Shown here: positions 9,828 through 18,057 of the stretch, in pieces
Numbering within the stretch: the stretch's first letter is position 1
Layout of the letters: every line of letters starts with the position of its first letter
Source: Alphaproteobacteria bacterium
GTDB taxonomy: Bacteria > Pseudomonadota > Alphaproteobacteria > Rhodobacterales > Rhodobacteraceae
Assembly: GCA_030425925.1 (NCBI GenBank)
Contig: JAUHZO010000006.1
Location: 124,001-188,000, forward strand
Reading direction: 5' to 3'
DNA length: 64,000 bases
Position numbers and translations under genes: made by a program
The notes under the pieces: model-generated
Seen by the model: only the letters and a program-made list of their open reading frames with translations
Databases searched by the model: none
Told to the model about the DNA's origin: nothing

Positions 9828-10225
9828 TGCCCGGCCCCCTGACCAAAACCGCCGCCCAGATGGTGGCCGAAGCCCGCGCCCGCGTCGACGAGGTCAGCAC
9901 CCGGGACGCCATCGCGATGCTGGAGGATCCGGACGTGGTGATCGTCGACATCCGCGACGTGCGCGAACGGCACCGCACGGGCTGGATCCCCGGCGCGTTC
10001 CATGCGCCGCGCGGCATGATCGAGTTCTGGATCGACCCCGACAGCCCCTACCACAAGGACGTCTTTGCGCAGGAGGGCAAGCGCTATGTCTTTCACTGCG
10101 CGTCCGGCTGGCGCTCGGCCCTGACGGTGGCGACGCTGCAGGACATGGGCTTTGACGCAGCCCATCTGCGCGACGGCTTTTCCGACTGGGTCAAGCAGGG
10201 CGGCCCGGTCGAACGCGAGGCATGA
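9824..10225 (+). CDS. Rhodanese-like domain protein
   Basis: A single-domain rhodanese of 133 residues. The active-site loop is HCASGWRSAL with the persulfide-forming Cys at about residue 92. The CH2A-like VDIRDVRERHRTGWIPGA segment is intact. It probably transfers sulfane sulfur, but acceptor and donor are unknown. The ATG overlaps the pyc stop (ATGATG), so translation is coupled; a second ATG is one codon later. The VOC gene overlaps its own stop, giving a pyc-rhodanese-VOC unit. Confidence 0.88.
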   Translation: MMPGPLTKTAAQMVAEARARVDEVSTRDAIAMLEDPDVVIVDIRDVRERHRTGWIPGAFHAPRGMIEFWIDPDSPYHKDVFAQEGKRYVFHCASGWRSALTVATLQDMGFDAAHLRDGFSDWVKQGGPVEREA

Positions 10226-10611
10226 GCGGCACGCGCCATCTGGCGATGGTGGCGGTGCTGGTGCCCGAATATGACGCGGGCATCGCCTTTTTCTGCGACA
10301 TGCTGGGCTTTGCGCTGCTGGAAGACACCGATCTGGGCGGCGGCAAGCGCTGGGTGCGGGTTGCCCCCGAAGGCGGGCAGACGCAATTGCTGCTGGCCCG
10401 CGCGGTGGGCGATCAGCGCGCCGCCATCGGCCGGCAGGGCGGAGGGCGCGTCTGGCTGTTTCTGCACACCGACGATTGCGCGCGGGACCATGCCGCCTGG
10501 CACGCGGCAGGCCTGTCGTTCGAAGCCCCGCCGCGTTCCGAAGCCTATGGCATCGTGGCCGTGTTCCGTGACCCCTGGGGCAACCGCTGGGACCTGATCC
10601 AGCCCGCCTGA
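10222..10611 (+). CDS. VOC-superfamily (glyoxalase-like) protein
   Basis: This 129-residue protein has the paired beta-alpha-beta-beta-beta fold of the vicinal oxygen chelate family. It starts RHLAMVAVLVPEYDAGIAFF and ends with the characteristic FRDPWGNRWDLIQ motif, whose last conserved acidic metal ligand position appears as Asp. The fold covers glyoxalases, dioxygenases and resistance proteins, so the reaction cannot be assigned. It overlaps the rhodanese stop by 4 nt (ATGA). Confidence 0.8.
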   Translation: MSGTRHLAMVAVLVPEYDAGIAFFCDMLGFALLEDTDLGGGKRWVRVAPEGGQTQLLLARAVGDQRAAIGRQGGGRVWLFLHTDDCARDHAAWHAAGLSFEAPPRSEAYGIVAVFRDPWGNRWDLIQPA

Positions 10612-10654
10612 CCCTGGGTCAATCCGGCATTTCCTGCACAAACGCTGCGACTGG

Positions 10655-10688
10655 CCTGACAATTTTACCTGATTAAGGAAAACCTGAC
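10655..10688. promoter_or_regulatory. Three CCTGAY direct repeats upstream of the LuxR-type gene
   Basis: CCTGAC (10655), CCTGAT (10668) and CCTGAC (10683) repeat at 13- and 15-nt spacing in an AT-richer patch 35-70 nt before the start codon of the LuxR-type regulator. They could be operator half-sites or part of the promoter. There is no clear inverted lux box. This is a weak, purely visual call. Confidence 0.3.
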
Positions 10689-10722
10689 TGGTCATTAGAC
10701 CGAAGCAGGGCAGGATAGTTGC

Positions 10723-11619
10723 ATGAAACACTTTGATGGAACCCCTTTGCGGGAAACGGAAAAATTTGCACCCGAGGCACTGGTCGCCTTTCTGGTGGCG
10801 CTGGAAGAGACCCAGACCACCGAAGACGTCTGGCAGCTGCTTCTGGCGCTGGCAAAGCGGCTTGACCTGACCGGGGTCGAGTACATCTATGCCACCGATT
10901 ACCGCAACTGGGAGCGTGCCCAGTTCATCCGCACCACCGCCCCCAGCAGCTGGCTGGACTATCTCAAGCAGTTCCCGCATCTGCGCGAAACCTCGACCTT
11001 TCGCCGCCATGCCTGCCGCTTTCTGACGCCGATCAAGGCCGGGCAGGCCTATGCCGAAGACATGGGCCCCCTGACCGAGGAACGCAGGCGCCACATGGAA
11101 CTGGGGGCGCGGATGGGCATGCGCGCGGGCGTCGCCTTTCCCCTGCGCATGGGCGATCCGGGCCAGGCCGCGCTGCTGTGCTTTGGCGGCGATTTCTCGG
11201 CCGAGGCCTTCGATGCTCTGCTGGCAGAACATGGCTGGACGCTGCACGCTGCGGCGCTGTCGGCCCATGCGCGCTATACCGAGCTGTTCAAGCTGGAATT
11301 CATCGAACGCAACCAGCTGACACACAAGCAGAAGGAACTGATCCAGCTGGTGGGCGAAGGCCTGATGGACAAGCAGATCGCGCATATCCTCGGCATCTCG
11401 TTCTCGGCCGTGCGGCAGCGCCTGGCCACGGTGCAGCAGAAGACCGGCGCGCAGAACCGGGCCGAACTGGCGGCGCTGGCCATGCGCGTGGGGCTTGTGC
11501 CCGACCCGCTGCTGCGGGCGCATTCGGATGATCTGACGGTGTTCCTGAGCACCGGCGACGGCAAGACCGGCAGCGAGGTGCGCCAGCCCGGACAACAGCC
11601 CTACCGGGCGGCGGAATAG
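10723..11619 (+). CDS. LuxR-family transcriptional regulator
   Basis: 298 residues: an N-terminal ligand-binding-like domain (about 20-180) and a C-terminal LuxR helix-turn-helix (LTHKQKELIQLVGEGLMDKQ through ISFSAVRQRLATVQQKTG, about 200-265). The sensor domain resembles autoinducer-binding domains (SSWLDYLKQFP). The usual Asp-Pro pair and spacing for acyl-homoserine lactone binding are not obvious, so the ligand may be different. No luxI-type synthase is present nearby, making it a solo regulator. An extra 35 or so residues follow the HTH. Confidence 0.82.
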   Translation: MKHFDGTPLRETEKFAPEALVAFLVALEETQTTEDVWQLLLALAKRLDLTGVEYIYATDYRNWERAQFIRTTAPSSWLDYLKQFPHLRETSTFRRHACRFLTPIKAGQAYAEDMGPLTEERRRHMELGARMGMRAGVAFPLRMGDPGQAALLCFGGDFSAEAFDALLAEHGWTLHAAALSAHARYTELFKLEFIERNQLTHKQKELIQLVGEGLMDKQIAHILGISFSAVRQRLATVQQKTGAQNRAELAALAMRVGLVPDPLLRAHSDDLTVFLSTGDGKTGSEVRQPGQQPYRAAE

Positions 11620-11681
11620 GGCTTGCCGCGCGCGCGGCGCGGGCCATCTTTCGCGGCGATCGCAACTGCCGAGGACTTGCC

Positions 11682-12068
11682 ATGCTGCCCGTCACCGCCC
11701 TTTATGCCGCGCTGATTGCGCTGCTGTTTCTCGGGCTCAGCGCCCGTGTCATCCTGTATCGCCGCAGCCACCGCCTGTCGCTGGGCGATGCCGGCGACCC
11801 GGCCCTGCTGCAGCGCATGCGGGTGCAGGCCAACTGCGCCGAATACGCGCCGTTCGGCCTGTTGCTGCTGGCGCTGGCCGAGGCCCAGGGCGGCCCGGCC
11901 GTGGCCCTGCATCTGCTGGGCCTGACCCTTTTGGCGGGCCGCGTGCTGCATGCCTACGGGTTTGCGCAAGAGCCGCAGAACATGGGCCTGCGGGTGGCCG
12001 GGATGGCGCTGACGCTGACCATGATCGCGGTCACCGCGCTGGGGCTTCTGGGGCACGCGCTGATCTGA
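11682..12068 (+). CDS. MAPEG-family membrane protein
   Basis: A 128-residue protein with four hydrophobic segments typical of MAPEG (membrane-associated eicosanoid and glutathione metabolism) proteins. It has the family ERxxANCAEYxPF-like signature, here RMRVQANCAEYAPFGLLLLALAE, and a later GRVLHAYGF motif. Family members often act as glutathione S-transferase-like trimers in the inner membrane; the bacterial substrate is usually unknown. It stands alone, with a GAGGA ribosome site 8-9 nt before the ATG. Confidence 0.85.
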   Translation: MLPVTALYAALIALLFLGLSARVILYRRSHRLSLGDAGDPALLQRMRVQANCAEYAPFGLLLLALAEAQGGPAVALHLLGLTLLAGRVLHAYGFAQEPQNMGLRVAGMALTLTMIAVTALGLLGHALI

Positions 12069-12156
12069 CGCGCGCCGGCCAGGCGGGCGGCAGTGGCGCA
12101 ATTTTCCTCTTGCACGCCCGCCCGCATCCATCTACACCGCCCGCACCATTTGGTGC

Positions 12157-12231
12157 GCGGGCGTAGCTCAGGGGTAGAGCATAACCTTGCCAAGGTTAGG
12201 GTCGGGCGTTCGAATCGCCTCGCCCGCTCCA
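12157..12231 (+). tRNA. tRNA-Gly (GCC), copy 1
   Basis: A complete cloverleaf with a 7-bp acceptor stem (GCGGGCG/CGCCCGC), the D-arm sequence GTAGCTCAGGGGTAGAGC, an anticodon loop TTGCCAA with anticodon GCC at 12189-12191, the T-loop TTCGAAT and an encoded CCA end. Confidence 0.98.
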
Positions 12232-12251
12232 AATGGTCTGACGATGGATAT

Positions 12252-12326
12252 GCGGGCGTAGCTCAGGGGTAGAGCATAACCTTGCCAAGGTTAGGGTCGG
12301 GCGTTCGAATCGCCTCGCCCGCTCCA
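12252..12326 (+). tRNA. tRNA-Gly (GCC), copy 2
   Basis: Identical over its 75 nt to the copy 20 nt upstream, with anticodon GCC and encoded CCA. The two are probably processed from one transcript. No integrase or attachment-site repeat flanks them. Confidence 0.98.
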
Positions 12327-12388
12327 TCGCACCGATTTGCCGACACATGTAGAGACGGGGGTTTGACCGCCACCTTGGAGGCCCGGGC

Positions 12389-12736
12389 TTACTCGATCGG
12401 GAAGCGCCGCAGGCAGGCCTTGGCCTGTCCCTGGAATTCGGTGATCGTTGTGCGAATGTCGCGGCGATCCCCCACCGCCCGCAGCGCCTTGAGCTTTTGC
12501 GCCTCGGTCCCCGAAACGTAAAGCTGCAGGATCCGCGCGCTGACGGCGATCGACACCTCGCGGTCCCGGGTCGATATCAGCGCCGCCTCTTCCAGAACAC
12601 TGGCGGTGGCCGAGATGATCCAGGCGCATTTCAGCGCCTTGGCTTCCTCGCCGGCATAGACACGGCGGCTCTGCGCGTCGGCGGTTGTGGCGATCAGCAC
12701 GAGGCCGAGGGCGGCGATGCGCAGGGCAGATATCAT
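12389..12736 (-). CDS. Small secreted protein of unknown function
   Basis: 115 residues. The N-terminus ([21 protein letters not shown]) is a clear Sec signal peptide with cleavage likely after ADA. The mature part is about 92 residues, mostly helical in character, with two cysteines (LKCAWII and KACLRRF) that may pair in the periplasm. An AAGGAA ribosome site precedes the ATG at 12736. I do not recognise a family. It is divergent from hisB, with about 120 nt between the two starts. Confidence 0.7.
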   Translation of the reverse strand: MISALRIAALGLVLIATTADAQSRRVYAGEEAKALKCAWIISATASVLEEAALISTRDREVSIAVSARILQLYVSGTEAQKLKALRAVGDRRDIRTTITEFQGQAKACLRRFPIE

Positions 12737-12856
12737 GTGGCAAATTCCTTTCGCGCGCAGGCTTGCACAGACGCCACGCAGGGGCAATCGGCAAATCGCC
12801 GCTCTTGGCCCGGTGGCGGGGCTGTGCCAAGAGAGCGCATCCAGAAGGAGGGCCCC

Positions 12857-13444
12857 ATGCGCCGTGTCACCCGCACCCGCAAGACCGCGGAAACCGAGAT
12901 CAGCGTCGAGATCGACCTGGACGGCATTGGCCGCTACGACAACGCGACCGGCGTCGGGTTCTTCGACCACATGCTGGACCAGCTGGCGCGCCATGCGCTG
13001 ATCGACATGACGGTCCGCGCGACGGGGGACCGGCATATAGACGACCACCACACGGTGGAGGATACCGGGATCACGCTGGGCATGGCCCTGGCCGAGGCGC
13101 TGGGGGACAAGCGCGGTATCCGGCGCTACGGGTCCTGCCTGCTGCCGATGGACGACGCCCTGGTGCGCACGGCGCTGGATCTGTCGGGGCGGCCCTATCT
13201 GGTCTGGAACCTGGCGCTGCCGACGGACCGGATCGGCAGCTTCGACACCGAACTGGTGCGCGAGTTCTTTCAGGCTTTCAGCACCCATGGCGGCATAACG
13301 CTGCATGTGGACCTGCTGCATGGGCTCAACAGCCACCACATTGCCGAGGCGGCGTTCAAGTCCGTCGCGCGCGCGCTGCGCGAGGCGGTGGAGACGGACC
13401 CGCGCAAGGGCGATGCGGTGCCCTCGACCAAGGGGTCGCTCTGA
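12857..13444 (+). CDS. hisB: Imidazoleglycerol-phosphate dehydratase
   Basis: The 195-residue HisB catalyses the sixth histidine-biosynthesis step, dehydrating imidazole-glycerol phosphate to imidazole-acetol phosphate. The di-manganese-binding His clusters are visible: [22 protein letters not shown], and [14 protein letters not shown] near the C-terminus. It is monofunctional, without the phosphatase domain found in enterics. A GAAGGAG site precedes the ATG. hisH follows after 76 nt containing a hairpin and a conserved box. Confidence 0.98.
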   Translation: MRRVTRTRKTAETEISVEIDLDGIGRYDNATGVGFFDHMLDQLARHALIDMTVRATGDRHIDDHHTVEDTGITLGMALAEALGDKRGIRRYGSCLLPMDDALVRTALDLSGRPYLVWNLALPTDRIGSFDTELVREFFQAFSTHGGITLHVDLLHGLNSHHIAEAAFKSVARALREAVETDPRKGDAVPSTKGSL

Positions 13445-13453
13445 CCCAGAGCC

Positions 13454-13512
13454 CCGGGGGTTTCACACCCCCGGACCCCCGTGGGAGTATTTTCACCAAG
13501 AAGAAGACAGGG
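13454..13512 (+). repeat. Intercistronic hairpin plus conserved GTATTT...AAGAAGAAG box
   Basis: Between hisB and hisH a perfect 8-bp stem (CCGGGGGT at 13454-13461, ACCCCCGG at 13467-13474) is followed by a box at 13484-13506. The box reads GGAGTATTTTC, then ACCAAGAAGAAG, then ACAGGG at 13507. A near-identical box is at 54598-54620 on the other strand, also between co-directional genes. It could be a partial terminator or processing element with a leader. Confidence 0.7.
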
Positions 13513-13520
13513 TTGCGGGA

Positions 13521-14156
13521 ATGCTGACAGCGATCATCGATTATGAAAGCGGCAATCTGCATTCGGCGGAGAAGGCGTTCCAGAAGATGGCGTCGGAGAC
13601 GGGTGCGGGCCGGGTGGTGGTGACGGACGATCCCGACATCGTGGCCCGGGCCGACCGGATCGTGCTGCCCGGCGACGGGGCGTTTCCGGCCTGTGCCGCG
13701 GCGCTGCGGGCCTCGGGCTGTTTCGCCGCGATGGTGGAGGCGGTGGAGACGCGCGGCCGACCGTTCCTGGGCATTTGCGTGGGCATGCAGCTGATGGCGC
13801 GCAGGGGCCATGAATACGAGCTGACAGACGGTCTGGGCTGGATCGATGGCGAGGTGGTGCGGATCGCGCCTTCGGACCCGTCGCTGAAGGTGCCGCATAT
13901 GGGCTGGAACGACCTGGTGATCGACGCGCCGCACCCGGTTCTGGATGGCTTGGCGACGGGCGAGCACGCCTATTTCGTGCATTCCTACCAGATGGATCTG
14001 GGCGACGGGGCGCAGCGGGTCGCGCATGTGGACTATGGCGGCGATGTCACCGCCATCGTTGCCCGGGACACCCGCATCGGCCTGCAATTCCACCCCGAAA
14101 AGAGTGCCGGCGCAGGCCTGCGGATGATCGCGAATTTCCTGTCCTGGCGGCCGTGA
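13521..14156 (+). CDS. hisH: Imidazole glycerol phosphate synthase, glutamine amidotransferase subunit
   Basis: The 211-residue HisH supplies ammonia from glutamine to HisF for formation of imidazole-glycerol phosphate and AICAR. The triad is visible as C86 (GICVGMQ), H191 and E193 (FHPEKS). The N-terminus [15 protein letters not shown] and the oxyanion region [10 protein letters not shown] match the family. Its partner hisF is about 1.6 kb downstream. The DUF2147 gene on the other strand and hisA lie between them. Confidence 0.98.
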   Translation: MLTAIIDYESGNLHSAEKAFQKMASETGAGRVVVTDDPDIVARADRIVLPGDGAFPACAAALRASGCFAAMVEAVETRGRPFLGICVGMQLMARRGHEYELTDGLGWIDGEVVRIAPSDPSLKVPHMGWNDLVIDAPHPVLDGLATGEHAYFVHSYQMDLGDGAQRVAHVDYGGDVTAIVARDTRIGLQFHPEKSAGAGLRMIANFLSWRP

Positions 14157-14160
14157 CGGC

Positions 14161-14550
14161 TCAGTTCACGCGGCTCCAGGTCTGCCCGTCGCAGATCCCG
14201 GCCTTGCAGCCGGTGACGGTCAGGCTGTTGCCCGCCAGCCTTGCGCTGGCCTTGGCCTCGACGTTCAGCAGCGGCACGTAGACGGTTCCGCCGGCATACC
14301 TGCCATTGCCCGCGGGTTTGAGATCCCAGAACAGGCGTTTGCCGATATTGGGCGTGCTGACTTCGCGCCCGGAGGGATCGAAGGCCTTGAGCACCGTGCC
14401 GCACAGCGCCGCGCCGCAGGGCGCGATCCGGACCAGGCTGGTCAGGTTCTTGCGGTCGGGCTGTGTCTTCCAGGTGCCCACGGCCGGGTCGGCAAGGGCG
14501 GGGGTGGCAAGCAGCAGCGTCAGTGCTGCAAGGGCAAAGGGGTTTTTCAT
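14161..14550 (-). CDS. DUF2147-family secreted protein
   Basis: 129 residues with a signal peptide (MKNPFALAALTLLLATPALA) and a DUF2147 domain. VGTWKTQPD opens the domain, and paired cysteines appear as APCGAALCG and TGCKAGIC. GREVSTPNIGKRLFWDLKP is the conserved core. The function of DUF2147 is unknown; it is probably a small periplasmic beta-barrel-like fold stabilised by disulfides. The start at 14550 was chosen for the signal peptide. It is convergent with hisH, with only 4 nt between the stops, and interrupts the his cluster on the opposite strand. Confidence 0.85.
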   Translation of the reverse strand: MKNPFALAALTLLLATPALADPAVGTWKTQPDRKNLTSLVRIAPCGAALCGTVLKAFDPSGREVSTPNIGKRLFWDLKPAGNGRYAGGTVYVPLLNVEAKASARLAGNSLTVTGCKAGICDGQTWSRVN

Positions 14551-14961
14551 GTCTGTGGACCTGCGCCCCGACACCTTCGGGGCAAGAGAGCGCTGCATCT
14601 CGGCGCTGGGCGAGAGATATGCGGCCCGACCTCGGCATCAAGGGGCGGCGGGCAGGAATTTTCCGGCGCGTCCGGGCGGCGCCCCGGCAGTGTCGGCGCG
14701 TTTCCGCCAAGCGGGATGCCGCCGGATGGTCCTGTCGGTTGCCGGGGGGTCGGACCTTGCCCGGGCCATTGCCGTCGCCGCTCAGCGTCGTCTTCGTGAC
14801 CCCGGCCTTTGCCCCTGTTTTCCGGGTTGTTCCGGCCCGCCGCGTTGCGGGCGCGCGGTGGCGTCGCCACGCCAGTCCTGCGGTCCGGCCTGACACGCGG
14901 GCGCGTTGCATCCGCCGTTGCGTCATGCCAAAGCGGCGCGGAGCAAATCCGGAGCAGGCCC
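14551..14961. other. Gene-free stretch between DUF2147 gene and hisA
   Basis: About 410 nt lies between the divergent DUF2147 and hisA starts. Open frames here are Arg/Pro/Ala-rich without recognisable features. It presumably holds both promoters and a long hisA leader; I could not identify a riboswitch, attenuator or His-codon leader peptide. Confidence 0.5.
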
Positions 14962-15681
14962 ATGATCCTTTACCCCGCCATCGACCTCAAGGACGGCAAG
15001 GCCGTGCGCCTCTTGCGGGGCGACATGGAGAAGGCGACGGTCTTCAACGACGATCCCGCCGCCCAGGCGCGCGCCTTTGTGGAGGCGGGCTGCGCATGGC
15101 TGCACCTGGTGGATCTGAACGGGGCCTTTGCCGGGGCACCGGTGAACGCCGCGGCGGTGGAGGCGATCCTGGACGCCTGCCCGGTTCCGGCCCAGTTGGG
15201 CGGCGGCATCCGCGACATGGCCACGATCGAGGGCTGGCTGGACAAGGGTCTGGCGCGGGTGATCCTTGGCACGGTTGCCGTGGAGAACCCCGATCTGGTG
15301 CGCGCCGCGGCGCGCGCCTTTCCCGGCAAGGTCGCCGTGGGGATCGACGCGCGGGGCGGGAAAGTGGCCACCAAGGGCTGGGCCGAGACCACGGACGTGG
15401 ACGCCACCGATCTGGCGCGGTCTTTCGAGGACGCGGGCGTCGCGGCGATCATCTACACCGACATCAACCGCGACGGGGCGATGCAAGGCCCGAACGTGCA
15501 GGCCACGGCGGCGCTGGCGCGGGCGGTGACGATCCCGGTGATCGCCTCGGGCGGGGTGTCCGCGCTGGACGACCTGATCGCCCTGCGAGACACCGGCGTC
15601 ATTGCTGGCGCGATCTCGGGCCGGGCTCTGTATGACGGCGCGCTGGATCTGCGCGCGGCGCTGACGGCGCTGGCGGATTGA
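14962..15681 (+). CDS. hisA: ProFAR isomerase (1-(5-phosphoribosyl)-5-[(5-phosphoribosylamino)methylideneamino]imidazole-4-carboxamide isomerase)
   Basis: The 239-residue (beta/alpha)8 barrel catalyses the Amadori rearrangement in histidine biosynthesis. The catalytic Asp8 is in MILYPAID, the second acidic residue is in YTDINRDGA, and the phosphate-binding half-repeats GGGIRD and [10 protein letters not shown] are intact. It is related in sequence to the neighbouring hisF, as is usual. A GGAG site lies 8 nt before the ATG. hisF follows after 63 nt. Confidence 0.98.
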   Translation: MILYPAIDLKDGKAVRLLRGDMEKATVFNDDPAAQARAFVEAGCAWLHLVDLNGAFAGAPVNAAAVEAILDACPVPAQLGGGIRDMATIEGWLDKGLARVILGTVAVENPDLVRAAARAFPGKVAVGIDARGGKVATKGWAETTDVDATDLARSFEDAGVAAIIYTDINRDGAMQGPNVQATAALARAVTIPVIASGGVSALDDLIALRDTGVIAGAISGRALYDGALDLRAALTALAD

Positions 15682-15744
15682 TCGCAGGCAAAAACCGTTT
15701 CTGCGATCTTCCAACGGGCGGGCAAACGCGCTACGCCCTGCCCC

Positions 15745-16503
15745 ATGTTGAAAACCCGCGTGATCCCCTGTCTGGACGTCGCCGATGGCCGCGTGGTCAA
15801 GGGCGTGAACTTTGTCGACCTGGTCGATGCCGGGGACCCGGTGGAAGCGGCGCGGGCCTATGATGCGGCGGGGGCGGACGAGATCTGCTTTCTCGACATC
15901 CACGCCACGCATGAGAACCGCGGCACGATGTTCGATCTGGTCACGCGCACGGCGGAACAATGCTTTATCCCGCTGACCGTGGGCGGCGGCGTGCGCACGG
16001 TGGAGGACGTGCGGGCGCTTCTGCTGGCGGGGGCGGACAAGGTGTCGTTCAACTCGGCCGCGGTGGCCAACCCGGACGTGGTGGCCGGGGCGGCGGACCT
16101 GTTCGGCAGCCAGTGCATCGTCTGCGCCATCGACGCCGAGACGGTGGCACCGGGCCGGTGGGAGATCTTTACCCATGGCGGGCGCAAACCCACGGGGATC
16201 GACGCGGTGGCCTTTGCCACGACCATCGCCGCCAAGGGCGCGGGCGAGATCCTGCTGACCTCGATGGATCGCGATGGCACCAAGGCGGGCTTCAACCTGC
16301 CGCTGACCCGGGCCATTGCCGACGCGGTGGACATCCCCGTGATCGCCTCGGGCGGGGTCGGCACGCTGGATCACCTGGTCGAAGGGGTGACCGAGGGGCA
16401 TGCTTCGGCGGTGCTGGCGGCGTCGATCTTCCATTTCGGCACCTTCACGGTGGGTCAGGCCAAGGCGCACATGGCCGCGGCGGGCATTCCGGTGCGGCTA
16501 TGA
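15745..16503 (+). CDS. hisF: Imidazole glycerol phosphate synthase, cyclase subunit
   Basis: The 252-residue (beta/alpha)8 barrel cyclase works with HisH. Catalytic D11 (IPCLDVADG) and the second Asp (about 130, CAIDAE) are present, as are the phosphate-binding stretches [10 protein letters not shown] and [14 protein letters not shown]. The ribosome site is weak (no clear purine run before the ATG at 15745). Its stop overlaps the hisE start (ATGA). Confidence 0.98.
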   Translation: MLKTRVIPCLDVADGRVVKGVNFVDLVDAGDPVEAARAYDAAGADEICFLDIHATHENRGTMFDLVTRTAEQCFIPLTVGGGVRTVEDVRALLLAGADKVSFNSAAVANPDVVAGAADLFGSQCIVCAIDAETVAPGRWEIFTHGGRKPTGIDAVAFATTIAAKGAGEILLTSMDRDGTKAGFNLPLTRAIADAVDIPVIASGGVGTLDHLVEGVTEGHASAVLAASIFHFGTFTVGQAKAHMAAAGIPVRL

Positions 16504-16814
16504 CCCTCGAAGAGCTGGAAAAGATCGTGGCCGCCCGCGCCAATGCCTCACCCGAGGAAAGCTGGACCGCCAAGCTGTTGGCCAAGGGGCCCGAGAAATG
16601 CGCCGAGAAGTTCGGCGAAGAGGCGGTGGAGGCGATCATCGAGGCGGTCAGGAACGACCGCGAGAAGCTGACCGCCGAGGCCGCGGATGTGCTCTTTCAC
16701 CTGCTCGTGATGCTGCGCGCGCGCGACGTGGCGCTGGCGGATGTCATGGCCGAACTGGCGCGGCGTCAGAGCCGGTCGGGCCTGGCGGAAAAGGCCGGCC
16801 GTTCCGGGCAATAA
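16500..16814 (+). CDS. hisE: Phosphoribosyl-ATP pyrophosphatase
   Basis: The 104-residue all-helical MazG-like HisE hydrolyses PR-ATP to PR-AMP in the second histidine step. The metal-binding EExxE-like motif appears as [11 protein letters not shown] followed by [13 protein letters not shown]. It is monofunctional; HisI is not seen here. The start overlaps hisF by 4 nt. Its last 71 nt overlap the convergent P-loop gene on the other strand. Confidence 0.97.
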   Translation: MTLEELEKIVAARANASPEESWTAKLLAKGPEKCAEKFGEEAVEAIIEAVRNDREKLTAEAADVLFHLLVMLRARDVALADVMAELARRQSRSGLAEKAGRSGQ

Positions 16815-17361
16815 GCGGGCGCAGTTTCTCTGAGAGCGCATGGTCGGCTGCGTCGAAACAGGCTGTTCCTGCCTTGGACGCCGCGCGGATCACGGCAGCG
16901 TTGTCGCGCAGGCTCCGGTTCAGGAATCCCTCGACCGCGGCCTTTCGTGCGCCGGAAAGCTGCGCGAGCTCGGACCCGGCCGCGATCCGCGCGGCCTGTG
17001 CCTCGGGGGCAAGGTGCAGGGCGATCATGACGGCCCCGCCGGGGCAGGCGGTCAGCCCCGGCCTGATGGCCGAGCCCTCGAGCACGACGGGGCCGGCCTG
17101 CAAGGCCCTGTCCAGGTGCATCTCGACCAGAGGGGCCACGTTTTCGTGATGATGCCGCAACAGAGTCTCGAGACTGTCCGCAGACAATGTCGCAAAACAC
17201 TCCACCACATGCGGCCGGGGGTCCGGCCAGGGCCGCCCCGGATTGCACGCCATGGTGTCGCTGGACAGCACCGGCCAGCCCGGACGCCGTCCCAACAGCG
17301 TCGCCAGCGTGGACTTGCCGGTATGCGACGCCCCCGCCAGCAGCACGGCCTTGCATGTCAT
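16744..17361 (-). CDS. P-loop NTPase, small-molecule-kinase-like
   Basis: 205 residues with a Walker A motif near the N-terminus ([12 protein letters not shown], about residues 7-18), followed by a sensor-like LSSDTM segment. The layout resembles small kinases that bind ATP and a phosphorylatable substrate, but I cannot name the substrate. I chose the ATG at 17361, just before the P-loop; a longer frame adds an Arg/Pro-rich leader. The C-terminal part overlaps hisE by 71 nt tail to tail, so the true stop is fixed but the last 20 or so residues may be dispensable. Confidence 0.72.
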   Translation of the reverse strand: MTCKAVLLAGASHTGKSTLATLLGRRPGWPVLSSDTMACNPGRPWPDPRPHVVECFATLSADSLETLLRHHHENVAPLVEMHLDRALQAGPVVLEGSAIRPGLTACPGGAVMIALHLAPEAQAARIAAGSELAQLSGARKAAVEGFLNRSLRDNAAVIRAASKAGTACFDAADHALSEKLRPLIARNGRPFPPGPTGSDAAPVRP

Positions 17362-17442
17362 GCTCACCCTCCTGACCGGCGCCCGGGGGACGGTGGGTGG
17401 GGCGCCTTTGCGCGGCACGCGCAAACAGCGTCACCCACCGTC

Positions 17443-17910
17443 TCACAGCCTGGACGAAATGATGCCGGTGTTGAACCCGCCCATGCGCAGTTCGCCGAAC
17501 AGCCGCTGATACTCGATCTTGGGGCAGCGGTTCATCACCACGTCCACCCCCCGCGCCTCGGCCCGGGCCGCGGCGTCCTCGTGGGTGACGCCGATCTGCA
17601 TCCAGATCGTCTTCAACCCGGCGAACACCTCCAGCGCCTCGTCGACGATGGGGGGCACGTGCTCGGACCGGCGGAAGATGTCGACCATGTCGACAGTGTC
17701 CGGGCAGGCGCGAAGGTCCGGCCGCACCTCCTGGCCGAACAGCCGTTCTCCGGCGTGGCCGGGATTCACCGGGATCACCGTGAACCCCTTCAGCGACAGG
17801 TAGCGCGCCACGTAATAGCTCGGGCGGACCGGGTTCATCGACACGCCGACCACGGCAATCACCTTGGTGCGGCGCAGGATATCCTTGAGGAAGGCGTCGG
17901 AATAGCTCAT
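17443..17910 (-). CDS. CoA-binding (YccU-like) protein
   Basis: This 155-residue protein is a single CoA_binding_2 Rossmann domain. IAVVGVSMNPVRPSYYVA is the nucleotide loop, VIPVNPGHAGERLFGQ follows, and the C-terminal half carries WMQIGVTHEDAAARAEARG and VMNRCPKIEYQRL. Family members bind CoA, but no reaction is established. It probably shares a transcript with the P-loop gene, 81 nt downstream on the same strand. Confidence 0.88.
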   Translation of the reverse strand: MSYSDAFLKDILRRTKVIAVVGVSMNPVRPSYYVARYLSLKGFTVIPVNPGHAGERLFGQEVRPDLRACPDTVDMVDIFRRSEHVPPIVDEALEVFAGLKTIWMQIGVTHEDAAARAEARGVDVVMNRCPKIEYQRLFGELRMGGFNTGIISSRL

Positions 17911-17940
17911 GCGACGGACCCTATCCGCGTTCGCCGCAAA

Positions 17941-17971
17941 GAAAAAGCGCCCAGGGACAATGCCTGGGCGC
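17941..17971 (-). terminator. Rho-independent terminator after the DUF2235 gene
   Basis: Read on the minus strand, GCGCCCAGG (17971-17963) pairs with CCTGGGCGC (17955-17947) around a 7-nt loop, followed by TTTTTC. It lies 87 nt after the DUF2235 stop and would insulate the CoA-binding gene. Confidence 0.85.
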
Positions 17972-18057
17972 CAGTCACGGAACGAGGGACAGTGAAAGGT
18001 TTCGCGAAGGTTCCGGCTCCGCGATCCTGAGCCTTAGATAGGCACATCCGCCACAGT

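Noticed and set aside
12157-12326. The tRNA pair as an integration site
   Set aside because: There is no integrase, no att-like repeat beyond the two tRNA copies, and the flanking genes are ordinary chromosomal ones.
14551-14961. A small gene or His leader peptide upstream of hisA
   Set aside because: I found no His-codon run or attenuator and no credible ribosome site followed by a conserved frame.
13521-16814. The his genes as one simple operon
   Set aside because: hisB-hisH and hisA-hisF-hisE are separated by the opposite-strand DUF2147 gene and over 400 nt, so they are two units.
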